From Haliclystus octoradiatus (taxonomy: Eukaryota > Cnidaria > Staurozoa > Stauromedusae > Haliclystidae), in contig OU744446.1 of the NCBI GenBank assembly GCA_916610825.1, positions 34,143,436-34,207,435 on the forward strand: a DNA stretch of 64,000 nt, written 5' to 3'. Numbering within the stretch: position 1 is the first letter of the stretch; each line of letters opens with the position of its first letter. Positions 1 to 12,575 of the stretch are shown here, in pieces. The notes under the pieces were generated by a model, which was not told the origin of the DNA, ran no database searches, and saw only the letters and a list, made by a program, of their open reading frames with translations. The position numbers and the translations under genes were made by a program.

Positions 1-1547
1 CTGTGATAAAATACAGAATTTATAACTTTTTGATAACAATCCAATCAATATCTCAACAATGGCTACGATTTACAAAACGACATTTAGCTCAAGATGTTTT
101 TATTTATTGAAAAGCGTGGTAAATGAGTTATTGGTCGTGTAACATTCAAAATAAAAACACAGAATGAAAGACAATTATAGGCTACGCTAATTCAAGGTAA
201 ACCTAAAATTTAAATAACAATTACTGCATTAATTTGCTAAAGAACTATTGTACCACTTAGATTACAGACGTTCTTGTATATGTCTTTCTTTATTCGACAA
301 AATCTATCTTGTTGTGGGATTCTCTTCATGCTTGGTTTATGAATTGAAATTGAATTTCAAATTGTGAATTCATGAATTGAAAATTCGCCGTCAAATGAGA
401 TTCCGACATTTGTTTTATTTTAGAAAAGGGTTACCACATGCTTGCAAATGTTTGTATTCATATTTACTAAACTCGAAAATGTTGGGAGACACTCGGGAAG
501 CTAAAAATCACTCGCTCGGAGCTCATGATTTTTTAGCGCTTCACTCGTGAACCCTTTATTAAAACGCAATGGAATTTCACTATTTTTTTCATGGTTTTGG
601 TGTCAGTAGTGCTACTAGATAGGTTGCAGGATATAGTAGTAGAATGGTAATTTGGTCAGCTGAATATCCTGTGACTACAAGTATAGTCTATCTGATTATT
701 TATTGAAGTCCTTAATTAAATATGTTTAGTTGGTTTGGTTATTTAGGTACAGCCAGGGTCCGACAAAAGGTTCAACCTTCTTGAATCCTCGAGACATTTC
801 AACATTTTCTTCTGAATTTTTTTGTTGAAGTTTGACAAGTAAATCATAAAAATATCAATTTATTAATAAAGGGTTCACTTTTGTGAAAAGTTCATGAACT
901 GTCTGTGAAATGTTTGTCAATCTAAGTTCATGAACTTTTCACAAAATGTTCATGAATTCAAGTTTTGGTTGACACTTCATTAACCTTTCCCAAAGTTGCC
1001 TTCAAAAATATGATCATGGTCATAAGTCATATGAAAAAGCTGGTAGCTTATTGGGTTTCTGAATAATAATGATGACGATAATTATGAAGAATTTACCTTG
1101 TAATGATTTAGGTAAGAAGCCAATAAATAATACTTGCCATGAAACCAAAAGTCGCCTCACACGGGCTCAATAAACGCCTTACTGAAAGTCGTTTCTCACT
1201 CCTGAAAACAGGAATGCCCAATCAGATGCGACAGATTGAGACCTCGAGCTACATGATGGGATTTTGTTGTTGTAAGATCGTGCTGAGACATTGACATGTT
1301 AGGCTGATCCAGACGTAAAATCGCAGCTACCACCACTTTTACGGTCAAACTCTTTATTTATTTTATTGAATGAAGCGACTTTTTCCTATGAATTCCGTTA
1401 GCCTGTGTGCTGAAAGTATGATGTAATCACACAGGATCTAGTTTGCGTTGTAATGATGGATACTCATTGGCATGTTCATTTTTTGCGAAAAAATCATCTG
1501 CTTTCAAAGTATTCAATCTATGTAAAACTCTTATCATATATTTACAG
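1..1547. other. non-coding stretch upstream of the first recognised exon
   Basis: I see no convincing coding exon here. It presumably holds introns of the gene whose last exons begin at 1548. A degenerate copy of the TTCATGAAC palindromic repeat family lies around 890-985, and a fragment of the GGTCCGACAAAAG family around 757-830. Confidence 0.5.
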
Positions 1548-4470
1548 CTGTCTCTCAAAATGGTTATGTGCCACAACTTGGAACATTCCAGACAGATGCT
1601 GTATTTGATTGTCGACTGAATACGCCTGCTTATGGTATGGACACTGGTAATTATGCCATGCGACGATCAAGATGGGCTTCACAAGGTAGAGTAAATTCAT
1701 TTCATTTCAAATGGATCATAGACTATAGGCCTTCCTATAAATGCACTGTCTATAACTGCACCCCTAGGGAACCTCCTTTACTATAATGATGATATGGCTG
1801 TGCCTGCTGACATTTACAGGGAGAGATTCTAAGGGCTACTACGGTCAATTATTTCTATTGAAAATAATCTTGTTGAGTTTATCGGCTTTCAGGAAGTGTT
1901 TGTTGATCATTGCTAGTAATTTGTTTAGTATCCACATTTTAGCTGAATGGTAAGTTAAACCAGATGGTATTTCTTTTTCTGTTGTTTCTGTTAATGGTCG
2001 GCGTTGTTGAAGAGCTGTGTTGCTCGTAAGTGAACTCCAGGCTTTACCAGCTGGCAGGGTCCGACAAAATGTTCAGCCTTCTGGAATCCTAGGGGCATTT
2101 CAACTTTTTCTTCTGAATTTTCTTGTTGAGGTTTGACCTCGACATCAATTTTCTTCCGAATTTTGTCTAGCCTTCCGGGATCCAGGATCCCCACTTTTGT
2201 CGAACCCTGCCCGCTGGATCTCAATGCAGATACATATGGACCTTAACATAACAATAGCATAAAAAATATAATACATGTATAATATATTTAAACATTAGAA
2301 ACGTTTCCTGAAGTCATTTATACTTAAGAACACCACAATATTTTTTCATTCAATAAACCGTCTGAAATGCGTATTTACGCGAAACTCAGAGTAACAGAGC
2401 AAACTTGTGATCTTTGATCTGCTATTTATACTGCTCTGCTTTTAGCATTGAGCACTCAAATTGATGCTTTGCCCATACAATTACTTTATAAATATATTGT
2501 TTTTGTTTTGTTTTGTCATTGCAGGAGAAATCCAACCAGTGCATTTTCAAGATTCCAATAATGTGGTCTGTGATATCAGGTTCATAGATTCTCCTATCAT
2601 GCAAAATTGGTTGGACTTGTGCGTGGATTTGTCATGCAACCAAGGCAATGACGAAAGTTATATCACTGATGTTGACTTCAAGATTGAAGTTTGCTTGGTA
2701 AGTTATATGACGTCCTGCATCATCCACGGACTAGCTCATAGTTTTGTTGATGTTTTCCGAGACGATTTTTTTATTATTATCATTGTTTACATCAACATCA
2801 CATACTTTGTTATTTGGAATTTGGTGCTCAGAGGTCGGTAATAGGATACCAAAAAACATATGTCACTACCAACATCAAGCACCAATTACACTGCCAAGTC
2901 GTGGAATGCCTAGTATACTAATTACTTGTCTTACCTATTGACAGTGGATGGAGGGTGCGGAACCTAAGGTGCAACACTGCAATCCCTTGCAAGTGCAGCA
3001 CTGCACATTATTAACTACCTTGGTACTACATACATTCCAATAACAAAACCATGAAAATGCCATGATTGTTGTGAAAACACTATAAAAATGTAAAAAAAGT
3101 GAAAACCACAAATTTAAACCATGAACAAGTTTGAAAACGATGAAAACATCCATATTCACAATATTAAATGTGAAATGCCATGAAAACGCAATGAAAATTT
3201 CACAAATTTTTTTCATGGTTTTGGTGTCAGTGTCAGTAGTTAGACATTTAACTCAATAGCATGTGCAATATGCAACACTGAATATTATAATAGAATACTA
3301 ATTGGTTAATAAAATAGTGAAGATCAACAATGATCAGCAAATTGGCAAACCAATATCATGTTGAGATGCAGCTAGCCTATTTGTCGCACCTTAAGTACCA
3401 TTAGACAAATAAATTTTACAATTTATTTCAAAATATATAATTTGTCTCCAGCCTTTCAAAACCACCGTAAAAGAGCGTACGGATACACCCTCAACAGGAG
3501 ATGTACTGAAATGCTACAATGGCCGTATCATGCACCTAGAGCTATTACAGGTATGATCTGATTAAATGTGTTCCAGAACAGTAGTTGGCAATTCAAGTAA
3601 TGATGTAATTTGTATTCTTAATTGATTGCTTGTTCAGCTTTGTTCTGTATTTTGATGTAGATATACTTGGTTTTTATGAAGCACATGAAAACATGATGCA
3701 TCTGGATGCAGCTCTTCCATCATCCCCCCCCCATATGCTATGGCAACTTATCATTCACACACTCGATTTTTCAATTTCACACATAACACAATAAAAATTT
3801 CTCAACTTTCTCACATTCGACCTACAACCTTTGAAATTGATTTCAGACTATTTGGCTTTTGAATCGTAGCATTTAGCTCCACTTGCACACTACTGTTGAA
3901 AAGGCCTTTTCACACAACACATACAAAAACCGGCCAATAGTGTATCACATAAAAATAAAGGGGTCTGCCCGTGAATGTTGATCACAGTATGGTTATGCTT
4001 TATATTCCCCTGTAGTGTAGATGAAAAATTGGATATTGAGCAAAATGGACTGTGATAAGATGCACAATGCACATCATAACAGTAATATCAAGAATAACAA
4101 AGGTTTGCAATTTGCATGGGACAAATTCAGTGCTTGCGGTTTTTGTCAGGCCGTCTTTGATATATCTGGATTGCGTGCCTGCACTTGGTGATTTGAAATC
4201 ACTGTTATGAATCCAGATTAGGGATGAAGATCATGAAGTTATCATATCACTTATGACCCATGATAAGGGTTCAGGGGGACTGTTGTGTAACCCGATTAGG
4301 AAATCTCTTGTTTATGTTTACAGGAGGAAACTCTATTTGTTGTCGCAAGCCTATCGTATCTCATGGATGGTGATCCCCAGAGTATGGATTATAAATTTGA
4401 TCTAGGAAGGCCAATGATTGCTGGAATCATAAACAGCTTTCATCTGTGGTTGAAGGAAACAAGTGTATGA
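1548..4470 (+). CDS. C-terminal exons of an unidentified conserved-looking protein (5' end missing)
   Basis: Four exons join in phase with GT-AG borders: 1548-1685, 2525-2697, 3452-3550 and 4324-4470 (TGA stop 4468-4470). Together they give about 185 residues. The 1548 acceptor follows a pyrimidine-rich tract and leaves two bases of a split codon, so at least one exon lies upstream. The product is acidic, with several cysteines, for example in VVCDIRF and LCVDLSCNQG. The C terminus reads HLWLKETSV. I see no transmembrane segment and no motif I know, so I assign no function. Open phase through all three junctions is the main evidence that it is real. Neighbouring RPL32 lies on the opposite strand, tail to tail. 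Confidence 0.65.
2055..2209. repeat. hAT-like MITE, CAGGGTCCGACAAAA family
   Basis: Both ends read CAGGGTYCGACAAAA as inverted repeats. The 8-bp flanks CCAGCTGG (2047-2054) and CCCGCTGG (2210-2217) agree at 7 of 8 positions, as expected for a hAT target-site duplication. It lies in the intron between the first two visible exons of the unidentified gene. Confidence 0.6.
3040..3232. repeat. self-complementary repeat rich in CCATGAAAA/TTTTCATGG
   Basis: This stretch is full of short CATGAAAA-type words in both orientations and ends with TTTTTTCATGGTTTTGGTG. Similar stretches recur around 570-610, 12057-12270, 22140-22200 and 61140-61340. It is probably a small non-autonomous repeat. I could not define its ends. 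Confidence 0.45.
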
Positions 4471-5553
4471 TGAAGTTATGCAGAAGAACAAACTATTAGG
4501 CTGAAGTCTGCTACTGGGTGTGGAGGGTCTGAAAATACTTTTTCAGTTCATGTCATACATGGCTTGATGGATATATTATCTTTACATATAATAGATTTGA
4601 AATAATTGTTACAGTGCTTGTAGAGCATTTTTAGGGAATTCTACAATTCTGACTCCTTGAAAAAGTAACAGATGCGTGCATTTCTACATAACGTTTTCAT
4701 GAACAGTTCATGAACATGTTCAGTCGTCCTAATTTTGATGAACCTTTCATGAAGCGTTTATTAGTGTAGTGAAAATTTAACTAGAATGATCAATCAAAAT
4801 GTGTTTTGAAAATCACAAACAATACAACTCACATACCATAATCAATTATTGGCCTTACAGTGATCAGATTTGTTAATAGTTAAGGTTTTGTTGACATTTT
4901 AAAGTAATTTTTGACAATAATAATTCGAAAATACTAACTAAATCGTTTTGTACATAAACATATACCATATTAAGCCATATTATGATTATTTTAGTTCATT
5001 AATTGGTTCTCAATTTTGAATTACTGTCAGTTTTATGATAGTATATTACAATTTCTTCAAATATAGAATTATTTGTATTGAACAATGTTGTTCGTGATTA
5101 TAGGGACATTATCCTAATCCTAACTAAAAATAAGATGCATGTTACTGATTTGTTGTGTACTTTTATTACACAAACAAATAATGTAATTTACAGCAGCTTA
5201 TTATGACTAACAAAGGTTTTTAATTGTACTAGCGATCTCATTGGCTAAATGTTTTCTTAAAATTGGTTAGATCTTCTTCTATTTAACAATCAAACTGCAA
5301 CGTTCAAAGTTGTTGGAAAGTCAATGAAAAATTTCAGAATGATTTTTGTTAAAAATTACTTGTTTCAAGTTTTAATTGTCAGTAAATCCAAACTCAATTT
5401 TCAAGAAATCAGATCTATTGAGCGTAAATCTGTGAGCGAAGAGAATAGCCCAATATTTAAACATTTAAGCCCTTTCATAGCACAAAGCAACAAATCACAA
5501 GACACAAAAGACACAGTAGCATACAATGAATAGGTGATTTATTTGAAGATCAT
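4471..5553. other. intergenic, convergent 3' flanks
   Basis: This is the spacer between the tail-to-tail stops of the unidentified gene and RPL32. A TTCATGAAC-type repeat fragment lies at about 4698-4760. The RPL32 polyadenylation signal AATAAA, minus strand, is at 5538-5543. Nothing else is recognisable. Confidence 0.5.
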
Positions 5554-8500
5554 TTACTCGTTCTCTTCACTGCGCAACCTGGCGTTGGGGTTAGTGACTT
5601 TAACATCGAGTTGCTGAGCACGTTTTACAATAACTTGACGTTTCTTGCCAGAAACATTGTGTGCGATTTCAGCAGCATAACTGCCTTTCAACATCAATAA
5701 AACTTCAAGTTCCTACAAATTGAAATTCACACAAAATATTACTTTCCTTGAACAGGTGGATAATCTGAGTGAATCTGGTGTGTAGTCATGATTTAATATT
5801 TAATGTCATCAGGGGTGGTGTCAAGATATCTCTGACAAGGGCTTTTAGATAAAAAAATAAAAGCAAAAGTACCAAAATTTAAGCTACAATATAAATAATT
5901 AACATCATCAGGATGCTATTAATATATACCAGAGTCAGGGTTCGACAAAAGTAGGAATCCTGGATTCCAGAAGGTTAGAGCAAATTCAGAAGAAAATTGA
6001 TATTTTAAATGGTTTATTGGTCAAATATGCTTACCTTTTTGTCGGACCCTGACTAGAGTGAAATATAAACTAGTGCCTAAATATAACTATAACTTTTGAC
6101 ACAACAATTCAATATCAAGTCATGGGCAAACGATAGCAGCCTGCACACAATAAATCTGCTTTTTTTGTTTGACGTATGTTTTCCTTGTTTTGAGCAGTCC
6201 TTTTGAAGAGCTAAACACAGCGCCGGATCAACATTTCAGGGCCCCTAAGCACTCTCTCTCCAAAGGGCCCTAAAATGGGTGTGGCAAACATAGAATTAGC
6301 CTCACTTTCAAGTTATCATCTCAGTTTGAATTTTCATAGTCGCCATTTTATTTTTGTCCGAAGAAAAACGATTCACGCAAAAATAAAATGTTGTTATTGC
6401 AGTGGTAGAATGATGGTTTCGCAGTATCTAAAAAGATTTTAAAAGATTACAAAAGACACAGTATTATTTGTTTTATCAAACCCATTTTGTTTTGCTGTTT
6501 AAATTAACTTTACACTATTCAAAACAAGATCGAATGATGAAAACATTTGTTGAATGTTTAGGCCTACTTTTGAAAAGTATTATTCGAATTGTTGCTATTC
6601 GATTAGCATTTAATATACTATTAAAATCAGTAGACAGTTAACCACAAAGGGCCCTAATTCTCATTATAATTGGTTATTGAATTCCTCTATTAATTTCAAC
6701 TTTTAAAATAAGACTATCTTACAAATTGATTTTTTTTAGGGCCCTTCGTTTAATCCGGCGCTGGCTAAACAGACTTGCTTTACCAAAATAAACAAGGCTG
6801 TTGTTTTTCCACTGGCATTAGACATTCACATTGTTGTGTTTATATGGCTTGCTCATTATCATCATTATTTACTCAGTAAATCTTAAGTTCACATCTAAAG
6901 TCCAAAAATGTTTTTTGAAGGACTGATGAAGTTCTGCACTGGTATATCAATTTTAAACTAATTATATTACAGTATTGAAAATATTACCTTGACGTTGTGG
7001 ACAACAAATTTTTTGAAACCATCTGGCATTAAATGTCTGGTTTTTTTATTGCTACCATAACCAATACTTGGCATCAAAAATTGTCCCTTAAAACGACGAC
7101 GGACTCTGTTATCAATACCCTTGGGTTTCCTCCAGCTTGGCTGCAAATAAAATCAAAGAAAATAATTTAATGAATTGATCATGTATTAGACAAGACCGTC
7201 TTTACATCTTAATTGGCTGTGCCATGTCTGATTTGCAATAACATACACATACAATGCCAATATGATAAATAATAGCAAATCATTGATTACATTTGAAATC
7301 ACTGATGTACAGCATTTTAATCATTTATCATAAACATATGAAAGAGATCGATTCAATATTTAAATACGACGTGATTAGCCGTCCGGTAGCTGGACGCCAT
7401 TTTCAAAATGATAGCCGTCCGGAACTCAATTTGCGCATGCGTTATTCTGTTCGAGGCAACGAAGGTAAAAATTGATTCAAAGATCAAATAATATTCCAAC
7501 CTCAAACCATCAACAGATTATTAAATTTTTAAATCAACTTTATGCTAGCCTGAAACAAAAGTCCAATCTAAGTTATAGAGACCTTGTTGAGACCTTTATT
7601 TTTGTTGTTGATTAAGGTAAAGTTTTGAAATTGCAATACTCCTCGTATTTTCTCTGACGACATCGGCTCGCTTTTGAGAAGAATCGCGATTAATTTTTTT
7701 TATCATATTCAAATGTTAATTGAAAGTTTATCCCAGATTTTGTAAACAAATACTGAGTGAAGTGATAAATACATTATTGACTTCATGATAAAAGCTAGTT
7801 TTGGCGGGAAATTTTCTATCGTTTGAATAATAATTACTTCATTATGATTTGCCGCCATAACTTTCTAGAAACCCTTCGGCTTTCGCATTATATATGTAAG
7901 TAACATCAGATCAAAGATTAACGATCCCTGAATAAGCATTGGAGAAATAACAAACACTTGTGGAATATAACTTGATTTGTGTATAAATCCAACGCAGAGA
8001 GAGGACGCTTTACTGTGCAATATTAATATACAATTTTGAGCAGCCAAACAACTAAATAAATTGTGCAAGATATAACTCTAAATCCAACAATGTTATCTTG
8101 CCGCTGTAATTTATTATTCAAAAGCAGATTCTTTTTTATTTGGGAACAGCAATATTTCAGATCTTCAAGGTATTTAATCATCATATCCAAGGAAGAAACC
8201 ACCAAATTATTGTGTGACTAGCTGTGTTGAAGTTTAGTGTGATAATAAATTCTGGCACGAAGCAAAAATGGCGTCCGGTAACCGGACGCTATACACTTCG
8301 ATTTAAATAACTGTTTTGAAAGTTTACATATGGAATATATCATCATTCAACATGTCAGGAATAATTATTGTTGCATGCCTTCGAATTACATCTACATAAA
8401 GCTAAGAAAAATTGAAGTCTACAACATGAAGAAATGTAGTACAGTAATTTTCACCAAATATATACATAACAACATGCATTATCATAAGATATATATGTTG

Positions 8501-8869
8501 ATTTTTATTCTATTCCAAATTTGTAGCTTTCAGAATGCATAGGATAGGCCTAAGCCTACTGTTTAACGTTCAAGCTGCACAGTCATTGTAGTGAATCACT
8601 GCACCATCACAATGACACAATCGATCTCACTATCTACATTAATTATATGGCTTGTTTCTGTTATGGCCTATTTCAAGTAAATATAAAACCATGCAACTTC
8701 AGTTTTATACATTATACAAAATGACAACTAGTGTACTAGTTTAAATAGGCCAGTTCAGAACTGTAGTAGGCATACTCACATCGACTTTATCATATCGATC
8801 AGACTGGTGACGAATAAATCGCTTTGTCCTCTTCTTGACGATCTTGCGTTTAACTGTCGGTACAACCAT
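5554..8869 (-). CDS. RPL32: 60S ribosomal protein L32 (eL32)
   Basis: This gene encodes a complete eL32, a structural protein of the large cytosolic ribosomal subunit. Coding exons in transcription order are 8869-8780, 7140-6988 and 5712-5554. They give 30+51+52 = 133 residues, close to the roughly 135 usual for the family. The N terminus [18 protein letters not shown], the central [20 protein letters not shown] and the basic C-terminal part ending LRSEENE are all typical. All junctions are GT-AG and phase 0. The ATG at 8867-8869 sits five bases after an acceptor AG, so the 5' UTR continues in an upstream exon (see 9175-9206), as is usual for this gene. Both introns carry transposon insertions (6218-6763 and 7367-8300). 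Confidence 0.97.
5936..6051. repeat. hAT-like MITE, CAGGGTCCGACAAAA family
   Basis: The ends are CAGGGTTCGACAAAAG and its near inverse. The 8-bp flanks ACCAGAGT and ACTAGAGT match at 7 of 8 positions. It lies in RPL32 intron 2. Confidence 0.6.
6218..6763. mobile_element. non-autonomous hAT element in an RPL32 intron
   Basis: The terminal inverted repeats are CAGCGCCGGATCAA at the left and TTTAATCCGGCGCTG at the right. A perfect 8-bp target-site duplication GCTAAACA flanks the element (6210-6217 and 6764-6771). GGGCCC-rich subterminal blocks follow each end. At 546 bp without a transposase frame it must be non-autonomous. Internal sequence resembles 24880-25060 in inverted orientation. Confidence 0.85.
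7367..8300. mobile_element. Mutator-like non-autonomous element in RPL32 intron 1
   Basis: The ends form inverted repeats of about 40 bp. The left begins CGACGTGATTAGCCGTCC; the right, read inward on the other strand, begins CGAAGTGTATAGCGTCC. Both contain GGACGCCATTTT. A perfect 9-bp duplication ATTTAAATA flanks the element (7358-7366 and 8301-8309), the size typical of MULEs. It is 934 bp long with no recognisable transposase. Confidence 0.75.
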
Positions 8870-9174
8870 ATTGCTGTAAATTAAAAACAAGCACCCGTTT
8901 CAAACTTCTTATGTCGTAATGAGTGAATAATTGGAACTCATAAATACACGTAAGGTCTAGAAGAACAACACAGATCAGGAAAGGCAACAGCAACTTCAAA
9001 TATACGTGATTTGAAACCTCAAATTCCCAAATAACATCAACGAAAATTAAGATCAAAATAAGTCAAATGCAAAATTTATCATTTGATTGGTGTTATGGAG
9101 CAATTTTGATATTAACCTTGGTTTGGATCTCAGTGATATTTCCAGATTAAAATAATAATTAAAAGTTCCATTAC

Positions 9175-9206
9175 CTTTCAAGTTTGTATTTACCAGGGAA
9201 AGGAAT
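9175..9206 (-). promoter_or_regulatory. RPL32 5' UTR exon with a TOP-like start
   Basis: On the minus strand, a pyrimidine tract ATTCCTTTCCCTGG is followed by a short leader that ends in a good donor, AAAG|GTAATG (9171-9174 is the GT side). The acceptor just before the RPL32 ATG fits as its partner. A 5' terminal oligopyrimidine start is the known signature of ribosomal protein mRNAs (mTOR/LARP1 control). The exact start base is inferred. Confidence 0.6.
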
Positions 9207-9316
9207 GAAATTGTATTGAAATCGAGACTGGTAGAAATATTATCGAGGCTATCACGTGAGGCCTGATATATCTTGAAACAAAGTGTATAAATGTGGAAGT
9301 TGTTTTCATGATATGA
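9207..9316. promoter_or_regulatory. compact bidirectional promoter, RPL32 / MRI1
   Basis: Only about 110 bp separate the inferred RPL32 start from the first MRI1 ATG, and the two genes diverge. Any core promoter elements must be shared or interleaved. I see no clear TATA box. Confidence 0.5.
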
Positions 9317-9328
9317 ATGATACCGACA

Positions 9329-12300
9329 ATGTCTGATGCATTAGAACCTATTAAATACCACCGAGGTAGTCTTGAGATTATAAATCAGTTGCTACTTCCA
9401 ATTAAAATTGAGTATGTCAAGATATATTCCATTGAAGATGGCTGGAATGCAATTAAGCTGATGCAGGTTGGTATTGATAGTTAGCAGATACTTGATAACT
9501 TGATAGCCTACCTATCATAGGGATAGCCTAGCCTAACCAACTTACCAACAGTAGTTACATTTGTCCTTATATCTTAGTTTGGTGGGAAATCCAAAATTCC
9601 AAATTGGTTTGATTTCTTTTTGTACCTTAATTATATAAATGAATCATGAGATGACCACGTTGACGTCAACCAACTTGAACTAGCTAATCGCATTTGACGT
9701 TGCATTGCATAGGATGATAGAGATAGGTCCATACCTGGATTTTAAGGATGGATTTTGGATAGAATTATTCCGCTCGCAAAATTTTATCTCATAGATAAGC
9801 GCCCTTCTCTGTAGGCTGGAAGATAGGCCTATATTATATAATATCATAGTACCTAGACTCTCTAGATAATCCAGTTTTCAGAGTACGGCAGAGATAACAT
9901 TTTCAGCATCTCGAGCTGCCCGCGAAAATTTTGCCGGAAGGCTTATTAGGCCTACCTTCTATTTTCTATAGAATATTGATTTTCCACCTTCGAAGAAGGC
10001 AAAAATTCGTTAAAGCGCCTGCTCCCATCGGCGAACATTACGTTGCCTCCCCCGAGATCTCGTCGAACCAAGATCCTTTGCAGACTGTATTCCACAGGCT
10101 TCCGACCTGCCGGAGATCTCCGGCGGAGTAAATTTCATATACTTCAGCACCAACACCAATTTCCAGTGGAATTTCCCTTGTGTTTATTGTTTTCTAGCCC
10201 TGATAAAATCATTTGATAACAATAGTCTATAGAAAATGCATGGTTTTTGTCAAAATACTAGCCTATACTCAAATATTAACTACAATTTTCATACTTCTAG
10301 GTCCGTGGTGCACCAGCAATTGCTGTCATTGGATGCCTCAGTATTGCTGTTGTTCTATTCAACAAAGAATTTAAATCAGAAGATGAATTACGAACATTTG
10401 TTATCGATAGTATCAATTATCTAGTAACAGCAAGACCAACAGCAGTTAACATTGCTCGAGCTGCTAACGATATTAAATTATTTCTTCAAAATTTGCTTCA
10501 GTTGAATAATATTGAGACAACAAAATTAAAAATTATAGAATGGATTGAGGCTATGATGAAAAAAGATGTTGACGATAATGTTGCTATGGGTAACGCTGGT
10601 GCATCTCATATTTTGCAAACTTCTACCCAATCAAAAGTAACTATATTAACACATTGTAATACTGGTTCATTGGCAACTGTTGGATATGGAACAGCACTGG
10701 GTGTAATTCGTTCATTGTATTCACAAAATCAAATGAAACATGTATTTTGTACGGAAACAAGACCATATAACCAAGGTGCTAGACTGACTGCCTTTGAACT
10801 TGTTTATGAAAAGATACCTGCTACTTTAATTGCTGACTCAGCTGTATCGTTGGCTATGAAAAAGCATGGTATTAATGCTGTTGTAGTTGGTGCGGATCGT
10901 ATTGCTGCAAATGGTGACACTGCAAATAAGATTGGCACATATCAACTGGCAATTGCTGGTCAGTAGTCTATCCCTTTCATGTTGTTAAATTAAATTATAC
11001 GTACCATAGTAATAAATGACAACTAGTACTGTATTTCAAACTGATTTCCAGTATTAAACATGTTCGTCAAATCGAATTTTCCGAAAATTGATCATGGGTA
11101 GGCCTATCATTAGGAATCATATATGTATTCGAAAGCCAATCCAATCTGAATTTAGAGAATAAAAATGAATCCGATCCGATTCAAAATGTTGATCTTAGAT
11201 TCAAAACTATGTAGGCCTATAGCGTTTGAATGTAGCAATTTGATATAACTTATGTCGTTAGTAACAGTGATCAGTCTGATCTGTAACAATAGCTGGAAGT
11301 CAAACGTATTCTAAGGACCCTTACAAGTAAAGAATCCAGATATTGAACTCAGGTTTCTGGAAGTTTTATTAGGTTTGTAAAAGTTATTGTTAAGGCGTAA
11401 AAGTTGAATATTGGATGATAGATAATGACCAAGGTCTGTCAAGATCATGCCATTATTCACAAAGCCTTCAGTCAATAATTGTTTTAATCAATGATTAGGC
11501 CTAATAGGTCAATTTTAAAACAAATCACTATATATATTTATGTCTTTACAGTCGAACTCGGTTAATGTCCCCTCTTTTAATATCCACCTTGCTTAATATC
11601 CCCACATAAAACTGATTTCTATTTTCCATTCTCTATACAAACTCTCATAATCCTACCTCGCTTAATATCCCACCTCGCTTAATGTCCCGCTTTTTATCTG
11701 TAGGCCTACCAGAGGGGGGATATTAAGCAAGTTCGACTGTATTATCAAAAATATGAAATATTTTCTCAAATAGATGCATGTACAAAAGGTCTGTATATAA
11801 AAGACACTAATAGGCCTACTATACTAATACAATACTATAATATGAACTTTATTATATTATTTAAAGGTAGCCTATCATTGTAGTAACACAATTGCCTGGC
11901 ATTGCCTCTTTCCGCCGTAAAGCACAAAAACACACAATTCGAATAGACCTTTGCTAGACCAATCAGATCGCTCCACATATGTATTAACCTATTAACTAAT
12001 ATTATCATGTGTTTTTGTCAAACACATATCGATATGTTAATCAGCAGTCATCATAAAAATGGAAAGTCACGAAAAAAAATTGTGAACCCTCATTGCGATT
12101 TCATGGCATTTTCAAGGCAATTTCAAATTTTAACATTGTGAATATGGATGTTTTCATGCTTTTCAAATTTTTTCATGGCTTAAAAGTTTGTGGTTTTCAC
12201 TTTTTTACATTTTCAAGATGTTTTCACAACACTTTCATGGCATGTTCATGGTTTTTGTGTTGGTAATGATGTGTATTAATTTGTTATCAATGTTTTCATT

Positions 12301-12575
12301 CTCATACTATAGCCAAGTACCATGGTATACCATTTTATGTTGCTGCTCCGTCATTATCAATTGATTTCAATATGGCTGATGGTGATGGTATTGTTATTGA
12401 GGAAAGAAATCAAACTGAGTTATCACATAGTCAAGGTAACCAAGTTGCAGCTACTGGTATTAAAATATGGAATCCTGCATTTGATGTCACACCTGCTGCA
12501 TTGATTACTGGTGGTATCGTAACCGAGAAAGGTGTTTTCAAATCTGATTGTTTAGAACCAAATTTATTCAGTTAA
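9329..12575 (+). CDS. MRI1: methylthioribose-1-phosphate isomerase
   Basis: The enzyme converts 5-methylthioribose-1-phosphate to methylthioribulose-1-phosphate in the cytosolic methionine salvage pathway. Exons are 9329-9466, 10301-10958 and 12313-12575, giving 352 residues (human about 369). Family motifs are clear: [15 protein letters not shown] near the N terminus, [14 protein letters not shown] at about 47-60, [18 protein letters not shown] with the catalytic-type Cys at 165, [34 protein letters not shown] with the catalytic-type Asp at 245, and WNPAFDVTP near the end. An in-frame ATG at 9317 would add four residues (MIPT) and directly follows a stop codon. I prefer 9329 by similarity, without certainty. 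The donor after exon 2 is a weaker GTCAGT; reading through it would stop within two codons. It is related to eIF2B-alpha, but these motifs are specific to MRI1. Confidence 0.96.
11549..11739. repeat. pogo-like MITE, CAGTCGAAC family
   Basis: The element begins CAGTCGAACTCGGTTAATG, ends in the inverse AAGTTCGACTG, and is flanked by TA on both sides. The interior repeats TTAATRTCCC words. It lies in MRI1 intron 2. A second copy is at 23274-23414. Confidence 0.7.
12057..12270. repeat. CATGAAAA/TTTTCATG-rich repeat
   Basis: Same composition and word order as 3040-3232, in the opposite orientation. It lies just upstream of the last MRI1 exon. Confidence 0.45.

Noticed and set aside
1212..1271. 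Possible extra 5' exon (MPNQMRQIETSS...) with phases compatible with the exon at 1548
   Set aside because: The acceptor lacks a pyrimidine tract, and the surrounding sequence (1140-1330) looks like a transposon fragment. Phase agreement alone has a one-in-nine chance level.
9931..10131. GC-richer open frame in MRI1 intron 1
   Set aside because: It has no family resemblance and sits wholly inside an intron. The local base composition suggests an inserted repeat fragment, but I could not define its ends.
9329..12575. eIF2B alpha subunit
   Set aside because: The first impression came from the shared fold, but [18 protein letters not shown] and [17 protein letters not shown] are MRI1 signatures.
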